The notes under the pieces: model-generated | Told to the model about the DNA's origin: nothing | What the model saw: the letters and a program-made list of their open reading frames with translations, nothing else | Database searches by the model: none | Assembly (NCBI GenBank): GCA_947174995.1 | Contig: CAMWLC010000012.1 | Location: 1-59,389 of the forward strand | DNA: 59,389 bases | From: an uncultured Porphyromonadaceae bacterium | Lineage (GTDB): Bacteria > Bacteroidota > Bacteroidia > Bacteroidales > Muribaculaceae | Direction of reading: 5' to 3' | Translations under genes and position numbers: made by a program | Shown here: one piece after another, positions 1-7,360 of the stretch | Position numbering within the stretch: the first letter of the stretch is position 1 | How the letters are laid out: each line of letters opens with the position of its first letter

Positions 1-182
1 CCGAGGGTATGGCCGAAGGCTTGCAACAGGGACGGGAACAGGGCTTGCAACAGGGCTTGCAACAGGGCTTGCAACAGGGAATAAAGTCAGTGGCCAAGGC
101 CATGATATTGAAGGGTCTTCCCGACACGACGATAAGTGAGCTTACCGGACTGTCGTTGGAGGAAATAGCTGCATTGCATTGA
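1..182 (+). CDS. C-terminal end of an Rpn/PD-(D/E)XK-type nuclease (partial)
   Basis: Only the last 59 codons are present, read from base 3 to the TGA at 180-182. The visible protein is a run of GLQQG-type repeats followed by a helical tail with a TGLSLEEIAAL motif. Repeats of the form EGxxEGxxxG followed by a short 'K-G-L-x-x-x-x-I-x-x-L-T-G-L-S' helix are typical of the C-terminus of Rpn-family recombination-promoting nucleases (PD-(D/E)XK transposase-like). The catalytic domain lies outside the window, so family assignment rests on the tail alone. The stop lies two bases before the start codon of the steroid reductase gene. Confidence 0.65.
   Translation, partial: EGMAEGLQQGREQGLQQGLQQGLQQGIKSVAKAMILKGLPDTTISELTGLSLEEIAALH
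18..77 (+). repeat. Five in-frame 12-bp tandem repeats
   Basis: The unit GGCTTGCAACAG occurs at 18-29, 42-53, 54-65 and 66-77, with a degenerate unit at 30-41. Each unit encodes a GLQQ-type tetrapeptide, so gain or loss of units keeps the reading frame. Identity between the last three units is complete, which suggests recent duplication. Confidence 0.9.
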
Positions 183-184
183 AG

Positions 185-964
185 ATGAGCGAAATGTTTT
201 CTGTAGACACCTACTATGCGGTGGTATGGACCATGGTGGCTCTTGCAGTCGTCGTGTTCATTGCCCTTCAGAGGGTCACTGCCGGTTATGGAGTGGCCTA
301 CACCCGTGCCTGGGGACCCTCGGTACCCAATCGTGCAGGATGGGTGCTGATGGAGGCACCTGTGTTTTTCGCCATGCTGGCGATGTGGCTTATGTCGCCC
401 AGGCGTGGAGAGCCGGCGCTCGCCGTGATGACCTCGCTGTTTCTGCTTCATTATTTCCAACGCTCGTTCATCTTCCCGCTCCTTATCCGGGGCAACAGCC
501 GAATGCCCCTCTCCATCATACTTATGGGCATCACGTTCAATCTTGTGAACGCCTACATGATAGGGGGATGGTTTTTCCATGTGTCGCCCACCGGAGCTTA
601 TCCGGTGGGTTGGCTTTACAGTCCATGCTTCATTTTCGGCACGGTGGTGTTTTTCATGGGGATGATTATAAATATCCATTCCGACAGCATCATACGCCAT
701 CTGCGCCGTCCCGGTGACCGTGGGCATTACATACCGCGCGGTGGGATGTTCCGCTATGTCACTTCAGCCAACTATCTGGGAGAGTTCGTGGAATGGACCG
801 GATTTGCCATTCTCTCATGGTCGCTCCCCGGAGCTGTATTCGCCATTTGGACCTTCGCCAATCTTGCCCCGCGTGCCCGTTCGCTCCATCGCCGCTACCT
901 TTCGGAGTTCGGCGACGAATATGCAGCGCTTGGACGCCGTTATATACTTCCATTCATCTATTGA
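185..964 (+). CDS. Steroid 5-alpha-reductase family membrane protein (5AR)
   Basis: A 259-residue integral membrane protein with about six hydrophobic segments, the usual size for SRD5A-type 3-oxo-5-alpha-steroid 4-dehydrogenases (PF02544). The C-terminal third is the clearest signature: NYLGEFVEWTGFA, then SLPG, a FANLAPRA stretch, HRRYLSEFGDEY and a terminal IPF/LPFIY-like end. Family members reduce the delta-4 double bond of 3-oxo-steroids with NADPH, giving the flat 5-alpha (allo) configuration. An in-frame TTG at 179 is possible, but ATG 185, two bases after the preceding stop, is the better start. It is followed after 2 bases by an ene-reductase and then an SDR, the set reported for bile-acid and steroid A-ring reduction in gut Bacteroidales. 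The substrate here is inferred. Confidence 0.88.
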   Translation: MSEMFSVDTYYAVVWTMVALAVVVFIALQRVTAGYGVAYTRAWGPSVPNRAGWVLMEAPVFFAMLAMWLMSPRRGEPALAVMTSLFLLHYFQRSFIFPLLIRGNSRMPLSIILMGITFNLVNAYMIGGWFFHVSPTGAYPVGWLYSPCFIFGTVVFFMGMIINIHSDSIIRHLRRPGDRGHYIPRGGMFRYVTSANYLGEFVEWTGFAILSWSLPGAVFAIWTFANLAPRARSLHRRYLSEFGDEYAALGRRYILPFIY

Positions 965-966
965 TA

Positions 967-2181
967 ATGAAACTTTTCACTCCCTGCAACATAGGACCGG
1001 TAGCCCTGCGCAACCGCACCATCCGCTCCGCCGCCTTCGAGGGTATGGGACACTCTAACGGCCCCACTCCCCAGCTGCGTGACTATCATTGGAAAGTGTC
1101 CGAGGGGGGTGTCGGGATGACCACGCTCGCATACGCGGGTATCAACCGCAGGGCGCTGTCGTTCACCACCCAGCTCTGGTTACGCCGCGATATACAGCCG
1201 CAACTTCGTGAAATCACCGACGGCATTCACGCTCGGGGAGCAAAGGCCTCCATACAGATTGGGCATTGCGGCAACATGACGCACTTCGCCACTGCCGGAG
1301 GAATACCCGTAGGAGCCTCTTCCGGGTTCAATCTCTATTCTCCCACCATCGTGAGAGGTCTGGGAATAGACGAAGCGCGGCAGACCGCACGGGACTTCGG
1401 TGAGGCGGTACGTGTGGCCCGGGATGCGGGATTCGATTGCGTGGAGGTACATGCCGGACACGGCTACCTCATCTCACAGTTTCTCTCACCTTATACCAAC
1501 AGGCGTCACGACGCCCTGGGAGGCTCGCTTGAAAATCGCATGACGTTCATGCGGTGGTGTCTCGACGAGACCATGAAAGCCGCCGGAAGCGACATGGGTG
1601 TGCTTGTGAAGACCAACATGCGCGACGGCTTCAAAGGGGGACTCGAAATCGACGACTGCATCACAGTGGCCCGGGAGATAGAGGCTTGCGGAGTTCACGG
1701 TATAGTCCTTTCCGGAGGCTTCGTGAGCAAAGCTCCGATGTATGTTATGCGTGGAGAGATGCCCATATACTCCATGACACACTACATGCGCCAGTGGTGG
1801 CTGAAATACGGAGTGCGTGCTTTCGGGCGCTTCATGATAAAGAGCGAGCCTTTCAAGCCTCTTTACTTCCTTGAGGATGCCAGGCGTTTCCGCGAGGCCC
1901 TGCGTCTTCCTCTGGTGTATGTCGGCGGAGTCATCGACGGCAAGGGGGCGGAGCAGGTGATTGACGAGGGATTCGAATTCGTGCAGATGGGGCGTGCGTT
2001 GCTCAACGAGCCTGATTTCGTCAACCGCATACGCAAAGAGCTTTCACACCGTTGCGGATGCGACCACATCAATTACTGCATAGCGCGTATGTATTCTCGG
2101 GAGATGGCCTGTCACAAGCACCTCGAGGGTCTTCCAGAGGGAATCAGACGTGAAATCGAGAAAATCGGCAGACGTCAATAA
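967..2181 (+). CDS. OYE-family NADH:flavin oxidoreductase (5-beta-reductase/BaiCD-like)
   Basis: A 404-residue protein of the old yellow enzyme family, an FMN-binding TIM barrel that reduces alpha,beta-unsaturated ketones. Visible landmarks are QIGHCG (97-102), the active-site block HAGHGYLISQFLSP (162-175), GGSLENR (185-191) and the late phosphate-binding segments YVGG and FVQMGRALL. A Cys cluster near the end (C363, C365, C371, C382) resembles the 4Fe-4S ligand segment that follows the barrel in BaiCD and dienoyl-CoA reductases, but the long C-terminal FAD/NAD domain of those 640-residue enzymes is absent. Its placement between a 5-alpha-reductase and an SDR suggests it acts on the delta-4-3-oxo-steroid ring, as reported for Bacteroidales 5BR. 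The start at 967 is 2 bases after the previous stop. Confidence 0.85.
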   Translation: MKLFTPCNIGPVALRNRTIRSAAFEGMGHSNGPTPQLRDYHWKVSEGGVGMTTLAYAGINRRALSFTTQLWLRRDIQPQLREITDGIHARGAKASIQIGHCGNMTHFATAGGIPVGASSGFNLYSPTIVRGLGIDEARQTARDFGEAVRVARDAGFDCVEVHAGHGYLISQFLSPYTNRRHDALGGSLENRMTFMRWCLDETMKAAGSDMGVLVKTNMRDGFKGGLEIDDCITVAREIEACGVHGIVLSGGFVSKAPMYVMRGEMPIYSMTHYMRQWWLKYGVRAFGRFMIKSEPFKPLYFLEDARRFREALRLPLVYVGGVIDGKGAEQVIDEGFEFVQMGRALLNEPDFVNRIRKELSHRCGCDHINYCIARMYSREMACHKHLEGLPEGIRREIEKIGRRQ

Positions 2182-2202
2182 TAAAAGCAGGTCATTGACG
2201 GG

Positions 2203-3018
2203 ATGGACAGAAGAATGGAAAAGAGGCATATAGCCATTGTCACGGGAGCCGACGGGGGAATAGGGATGGAATATTGCCGGGCCCTCGCGCGCCGTGGATA
2301 TTCGTTGGTTATGGTGAGTGTCACTGAAACTCCGCTGCGTGAAGCGTCGGAGAGAATCGTTTCTGAATGGGGAGTGGTCACATGGCCTGTCACTATGGAT
2401 CTGACACTGGCCAAGGCCCCGGGGTTGCTTGTAGGATGGCTTGACTCCACGGGTCTGATGCCGGATGTGGAGGTGCTGGTCAACAACGCCGGTATTTTCT
2501 CTTTTGATTTCCTTACCGAGACTCCCGAAAAGCGCGTGGATACTTTTGTGGATCTGCACGTCAGGAGTGTGGCGCAGATGTGCCGCCTGTTCGGTGCCCG
2601 GTTTGCCATGAAGGGAAGCGGATACATTCTCAACATGTCGTCCATGTCATGCTGGATGCCGATGCCCGGACTCGCTCTCTATGCCTCCACGAAGGCCTTC
2701 CTGCGGGTGTTTTCCCGTTCTCTGGCCCTGGAGCTCCGTGACAGCGGTGTGAGGGTGATGGTCGCGGCTCCCGGAGGTGTAGCCACATCCCTTTTCGGAC
2801 TCCCTCCGAAACTCATGCGTCTGGCTGTCGGACTGGGTGTAGTGGCCCGTCCGGAAAAATTCGCCGAGCGTGCCGTGGCGCGTCTTCTGAAGGGGAAGCA
2901 ACAGTATATCAACGGGCTTCTCAACAGAATTTCCATCGTGGCCGTGGGGTGTACACCCACATGGGTGCGGATGCAGGTGAAGCATCGGCTGCTTGACCGG
3001 GGAATACGCAAACCTTGA
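2203..3018 (+). CDS. Short-chain dehydrogenase/reductase, probable hydroxysteroid dehydrogenase
   Basis: A classical SDR of 271 residues. The Rossmann motif TGADGGIG is at 14-21, NNAG at 94-97, the catalytic Ser at 146/147 and YASTK with Y160 and K164. The C-terminal part carries extra basic and hydrophobic helices (KQQYINGLLNRIS), as in membrane-associated steroid SDRs. As third gene behind a 5-alpha-reductase and an OYE reductase, it most likely oxidises or reduces a ring hydroxyl, probably at C3, making it a 3-beta-HSDH candidate. The regio- and stereochemistry cannot be read from sequence. A second in-frame ATG at 2215 is an alternative start. The next gene follows after 18 bases. Confidence 0.8.
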   Translation: MDRRMEKRHIAIVTGADGGIGMEYCRALARRGYSLVMVSVTETPLREASERIVSEWGVVTWPVTMDLTLAKAPGLLVGWLDSTGLMPDVEVLVNNAGIFSFDFLTETPEKRVDTFVDLHVRSVAQMCRLFGARFAMKGSGYILNMSSMSCWMPMPGLALYASTKAFLRVFSRSLALELRDSGVRVMVAAPGGVATSLFGLPPKLMRLAVGLGVVARPEKFAERAVARLLKGKQQYINGLLNRISIVAVGCTPTWVRMQVKHRLLDRGIRKP

Positions 3019-3036
3019 AATAATGCCATTATCCGG

Positions 3037-6000
3037 ATGACACTTTCAGAGCGGTTGAAAACAGTATTCACGCCCTTATGGCTGAGGTTGCCCTGTGCGG
3101 TGGCCGGGCTGCTGGCGTTCACAGTGTATCTGCTCACGGCCGAAGATGGCGTATCCTTCTGGGACTGTCCGGAATATGTCACCGCCGCCCTGCGGCTTGA
3201 AATAGGGCATCCTCCGGGCAACCCCTTATGGATGCTCACGCATCGTATAATAGCCCTCTTCGCCCCTGCCGGGCGCGAGGCATGGATGATAAACGTGGCC
3301 TCCGGCTTCTTCATGGCCACGGGCACCGCGCTCCTTGCCTCCGTGATAATGAGTGTGGCGTGTATGCTGTGGGGACGCGTGTTGCGCGTGAGTGCTTTCG
3401 CACGTGTCACGGCAGCCGTCACGGCAGCCGGAGGGGCGCTCTCCTTCGGGTGGTGCGACTCGGCATGGTTCTCTGCAGTAGAAGCCGAAGTGTATGCCAT
3501 GTCGCTGTTTCTGACCGCCTTTGCCGTATGGCTGATGACCGGATGGGTCAGTATGAGGGATTCAGGCTCCCGTCGCAGACGCGTGGTCCTGATAGCATAT
3601 ATCACAGGTCTTTCTATCGGAGTGCACCAGCTCAATCTTCTCTGCCTCCCGGCCCTGGCTCTGATATGGATATACGGACATTTCCGCCGGCCCTCTCCAT
3701 GGCGTGCATGGGGCGCGCTTTGGTGGGGGTGTCTCCTGGTGGGTGTTCTGTTGCTGGGCATGATGCCGCTGACGGCCCGATGGTCAGGCTGGATGGAGCT
3801 GTTTTGCGTCAACCGTCTCGGCTGGCCATACGGCAGCGGGGGGGCGCTCTCGGTCATCCTCCTTATGTCCGTCGCCTTCCTGCTTCCGTTTCTGACAAAG
3901 GGGTGGCCGAGGGTGTCGCTACTGTGCTGGATGGGAGCCATGGTCCTCACCGGATACCTGGTGTGGCTCCTGATTCCAATACGGGCCATGGCATCCCCTG
4001 TCATGAACCAGGGAGATCCCTCCGACCCCTTCGCCTTCGCGTCATACCTTGCCCGCGAGCAATACGGATCCTCTCCTCTCTTCCATGGGCGCACCCCTTT
4101 CAGCCGTCCCCTCTGGCGCGAGGACATGCACGTCACCGCGGGCGGAGACACCTTGTGGAGCTACCGTGACTATATCCGCAGGCCCAAGGGCACGACCTAC
4201 GTTCCCCTGACGGCCGGGGCACGTGTACGCGACACCTTCGGCCTCCTTGCCGCCGACGGCGACACGCTGCCGGTGCCGAGGGGATATGTGGCGGCTGCCA
4301 AGAAATACGATCTTGTCTATACCCCGGAGCTTGACATGTTCCTGCCACGCATCACCGCTCCGGGTGCGGACAATCTTGACGCCTACGCCGGATGGGCCGG
4401 AATGACGCCGGAGAGCATGGAGGAGACAGCCGTATCGCAGACACTTGACGAAGCGGGCAATCCCGCCGGAAAACGGGATGTGCAGGGCGTGCGCCATAAA
4501 GGCGCGGCCCATCGCCCCACATATTTTCAGAACCTCCGCTATATGCTCGCCTATCAGATGGGATACATGTATTTCCGCTATCTCCTTTGGAACTACTGCG
4601 GCCGGCAGAACGACATACCCTCCTCCGGCGAAGTCGATCATGGCAATTTTATCACCGGAATTCCGTTTATAGACAACGCCATGCTCGGTCCTCAGGAGCT
4701 ACTTCCTCCCGAGGCGGGCAAGGAGAACCCGGGTCATCACGTGTATTATCTCATACCTTTCATATTCGGAATATGGGGATGCGTGGTGCTCGCCCGATCA
4801 GGCCTGACGGGGAGGCGCATACTGAGCGTGAGTGCGGTGCTCTTTCTCATGACCGGACTGGCCATTGTGTTCTACCTAAACCAGACCCCCGGGGAACCGC
4901 GTGAGCGCGACTACAGTTTCCTGGGATCCTTCTGGACCTTTTCGTTCTGGATAGCCATGGGTCTGGGAGGTGTGGCCTTCAACGGAGCAGGGGGTGTGGT
5001 GCGGAAGTGGAGGTGTGTCCTTGCCATGACTGCCGGAGTGGCCATACCGCTCTGGATGCTTGGAGAGAATATACCTGACCACGACCGCTCCGGACGCCGG
5101 ATTCCGGAAACAATGGCCTCTAATCTGCTGATGCCTCTTGAGGAGAATGCCATACTGGTGGTGCAGGGTGACAATTTCACCTTCCCCGTGTGGTATATGC
5201 AGAATGTGGAGGGGATGCGCCGGGATGTGGTGATTGTCAATCAGTCATATCTCTCCACTCCTTGGTATGCCCGGCAACTGTCAGGGCCGCGCGAGGATGG
5301 AGGTAAGCCTCCTGCGATGGTCGGACGGCCTGAGGATTTTGCATATCTGCAGATTCCCTTCGCGCAACTCCCCGACAGTGTCACGGAGCCGATGGACGGC
5401 CGGGAGGCGTTGCGCCGGATGTATGCCGACACAGCACACGTGGCCCGTATTCCGGCCTCCCGTCTGACGGTAGGCAGTGGAGATGAGCGGAGGGAGATAG
5501 ACCTTTTCGCCACGTTAGGGAAAGCGCCCGGATCGAAGGTGATGCTCTCGCAGATAGTGATGCTTGACATTCTCATATCCAATGAGTCTCTGGAAAACCC
5601 GCGCCCGGTCTACTGGCATCGCGGGGTTTCGTCTCCCGCCCTCGCCGGAGCGGCGAGATACGGGATGACCTGCGGACCGGTGGTGAAGCTGGAGGCCTCG
5701 GGTGACACCGTAGGCGGACTTGACAGGGGTATGCGTGCCGTGGACTCAATGCGGGGCGACTACATGCAGTCCGGGGCGTGGCTTGACCCGTATGCCGCCT
5801 TGATAGTAGCTGACCAGAGGCAGAGCATACTCCTCACCGCTCTCGAACTTGAGGAGCATGGCAGAGGAGCCGAGGCGGTCAGAATGGCGGTGAGGGCCCT
5901 TGATTTCTGTGACGAACAGCGGTGGCCCTTTATGGCTACCTCACGGAACGGAGACATCCTTTATCCGGGTCTTGAGATCGCACGCATCCTGCTCACGCAC

Positions 6001-6183
6001 GGCGATGACATCCGGAAGGAGCGCGGCGCCGCTTTGCTCCGCTCCGAGCATGAGCGCATGGAGGCATGGATGACATATTATTCAGCTCTCCCGGCATGGC
6101 GCCGTGAAGCCGTATCTCCCCGAAGCCGTAATCTGGCCGCAGGCCTCACCCGCGCCCGTGAACTCAGTGATAAATTCAGATAA
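3037..6183 (+). CDS. DUF2723 (TMEM260/GT117-like) membrane glycosyltransferase
   Basis: A 1048-residue polytopic membrane protein. Its N-terminal third shows the DUF2723 signature: an early hydrophobic segment, then FWDCPEYVTAALRLEIGHPPG (an acidic loop after the first membrane helix, as in GT-C enzymes), then about ten membrane segments up to around residue 700. The C-terminal 350 residues are soluble, probably periplasmic. The eukaryotic relative TMEM260 is a protein O-mannosyltransferase, so a role in envelope protein glycosylation is plausible but not demonstrated for this bacterial branch. The gene starts 18 bases after the SDR and may share its transcript. Its 3' end overlaps the convergent B3/4 gene by 8 bases. 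Confidence 0.85.
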   Translation: MTLSERLKTVFTPLWLRLPCAVAGLLAFTVYLLTAEDGVSFWDCPEYVTAALRLEIGHPPGNPLWMLTHRIIALFAPAGREAWMINVASGFFMATGTALLASVIMSVACMLWGRVLRVSAFARVTAAVTAAGGALSFGWCDSAWFSAVEAEVYAMSLFLTAFAVWLMTGWVSMRDSGSRRRRVVLIAYITGLSIGVHQLNLLCLPALALIWIYGHFRRPSPWRAWGALWWGCLLVGVLLLGMMPLTARWSGWMELFCVNRLGWPYGSGGALSVILLMSVAFLLPFLTKGWPRVSLLCWMGAMVLTGYLVWLLIPIRAMASPVMNQGDPSDPFAFASYLAREQYGSSPLFHGRTPFSRPLWREDMHVTAGGDTLWSYRDYIRRPKGTTYVPLTAGARVRDTFGLLAADGDTLPVPRGYVAAAKKYDLVYTPELDMFLPRITAPGADNLDAYAGWAGMTPESMEETAVSQTLDEAGNPAGKRDVQGVRHKGAAHRPTYFQNLRYMLAYQMGYMYFRYLLWNYCGRQNDIPSSGEVDHGNFITGIPFIDNAMLGPQELLPPEAGKENPGHHVYYLIPFIFGIWGCVVLARSGLTGRRILSVSAVLFLMTGLAIVFYLNQTPGEPRERDYSFLGSFWTFSFWIAMGLGGVAFNGAGGVVRKWRCVLAMTAGVAIPLWMLGENIPDHDRSGRRIPETMASNLLMPLEENAILVVQGDNFTFPVWYMQNVEGMRRDVVIVNQSYLSTPWYARQLSGPREDGGKPPAMVGRPEDFAYLQIPFAQLPDSVTEPMDGREALRRMYADTAHVARIPASRLTVGSGDERREIDLFATLGKAPGSKVMLSQIVMLDILISNESLENPRPVYWHRGVSSPALAGAARYGMTCGPVVKLEASGDTVGGLDRGMRAVDSMRGDYMQSGAWLDPYAALIVADQRQSILLTALELEEHGRGAEAVRMAVRALDFCDEQRWPFMATSRNGDILYPGLEIARILLTHGDDIRKERGAALLRSEHERMEAWMTYYSALPAWRREAVSPRSRNLAAGLTRARELSDKFR

Positions 6184-6844
6184 CGGTGTGGGTGACGTCG
6201 GAGGCGGAGCAGTGGCGCAGCAGGGCGTCGGTCATCATGGCGGCTGCCTCGGCGGGAGTGACGGTCTCGGAGTCATACATGTTGATGCAGATGCTCACAC
6301 GGCGTGTGTCGGGGCCTGCCTTGGTGCGCTCGTTGTCGCTGGTAGGGGTTCCTATTCCCCCTGCGGCATCACGTATCACCGGAAGCCCGGCTATGTTTAG
6401 CGGCCCTCGGCCGATACCCTCGTATGGCTCTCCCTCGCGGCCTACGCCTAATGTCAGGGTGTCACCCTTGATTTTGTCGCGGTCAAACACTCCTATCGAA
6501 CTGCCAAGTGCCAGCGACACCATATTGCCGGCATCCACAAGGGTGTCCACGTGATACAGTCCCTGCCCTTTAAGCAGACGGCGCATCAGCTGTTCCTGCG
6601 AGGGGCGGTAGCGGTTGGGGTCCTTGCCCAGGGCCTTGTATGCGGCGCGGGTTGCCGCGATGGGAGGGCGGCGGTTGATGTCCGGAATTTCGAGTCCGGC
6701 CGTCACGTCGGCGCATATTCGGTCCATCTCCGCAATCAGCTCAGGAGTCACCGGTCCGTTGGCCACATCCGCCTCTATATATACCATCCGGTAGCCCGGA
6801 ACCACATTTCTTATCTCTTCCGAAATTATGATATTCTTCTGCAT
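6176..6844 (-). CDS. B3/B4 domain protein
   Basis: A 222-residue stand-alone B3/4 domain protein (PF03483), the domain that also forms part of the phenylalanyl-tRNA synthetase beta subunit. Typical segments are PPIAATRAAYKALGKDPNRYRPS (residues about 60-82), the central DTLVDAGNMVSLALGSSIGVFD stretch and the DTLTLGVGREGEPYEGIG turn. The first of these matches the family's arginine-rich 'R-x-A-Y-K-x-L-G-x-D-P-x-R-Y-R' pattern. Stand-alone versions are widespread and may edit or bind amino acids or small ligands, but no precise function is established. The protein has no signal peptide or membrane segment and should be cytoplasmic. It may be co-transcribed with the DUF4491 gene 42 bases upstream. 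Confidence 0.82.
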   Translation of the reverse strand: MQKNIIISEEIRNVVPGYRMVYIEADVANGPVTPELIAEMDRICADVTAGLEIPDINRRPPIAATRAAYKALGKDPNRYRPSQEQLMRRLLKGQGLYHVDTLVDAGNMVSLALGSSIGVFDRDKIKGDTLTLGVGREGEPYEGIGRGPLNIAGLPVIRDAAGGIGTPTSDNERTKAGPDTRRVSICINMYDSETVTPAEAAAMMTDALLRHCSASDVTHTVI

Positions 6845-6886
6845 CTTGTATCGCTAATGGATTCTTTTTTCAGGGTGTCGTATCGC

Positions 6887-7216
6887 TCAGGAATTTTTTT
6901 TCAGGGTCTTTCCGGTACGTTTGGGATTAGCCGGGAACCATCCCTTGTGCACCCTCTCGCGCTGCTCTTTCACTTCGAGAATTGACCAGAAGCAGGAGAA
7001 GGAGGTCACGCCGAGCAGAATCGAAACAGTCCCCACGGTGGTCAGGGATGCTGCAAGGGTAAGTATACCGGCCAGGAGGAAAAGCCAGTTGCATTTTTGC
7101 CCCAGGTAGTACTCTCCTTTTATTACCAGAGGGTGGAACAGGCCGATGATAAGGAAGGTCGTTAGCCCTATGGCCACACCCTCGAGATTGTATTCGGTGA
7201 TGAAATGCTGTATCAT
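6887..7216 (-). CDS. DUF4491 family small membrane protein
   Basis: The protein of 109 residues starts at the ATG at 7216. The longer open frame to 7297 runs through a small hairpin and the ino1 terminator and is unlikely to be coding. Sequence features match DUF4491: NLEGVAIGLTTFLIIGLFHPLVIKGEYY at the N-terminus, then two more membrane segments, GVTSFSCFWSILEVKEQ and a KGWFPANPKR tail. Three membrane helices are predicted. No function is known for the family, which is common in Bacteroidota as a stand-alone gene. Confidence 0.82.
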   Translation of the reverse strand: MIQHFITEYNLEGVAIGLTTFLIIGLFHPLVIKGEYYLGQKCNWLFLLAGILTLAASLTTVGTVSILLGVTSFSCFWSILEVKEQRERVHKGWFPANPKRTGKTLKKNS

Positions 7217-7284
7217 GTCTTGATAACGGCTAAATCCACTTCGGGCGTATATCGCCATGTCCGGCATATCGTATGCCGGTAGGA

Positions 7285-7319
7285 AAAGGGAGGACACGAC
7301 TCGCGGTCATGTCCTCCCT
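7285..7319 (-). terminator. Intrinsic terminator after ino1
   Basis: A stem of about 12 bp (7288-7299 with 7307-7318, one wobble pair) is followed on the minus strand by a run of four T. It lies about 40 bases past the stop codon of ino1. Confidence 0.75.
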
Positions 7320-7360
7320 CTTTGGTGTATTTTCGGATTTGTATTTCCTGTGGCGGGGGA

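Noticed and set aside
2679..4151. A 490-codon minus-strand frame across the SDR and DUF2723 genes
   Set aside because: Arg-, Ser- and Pro-rich product spanning two real genes; no start context or family resemblance.
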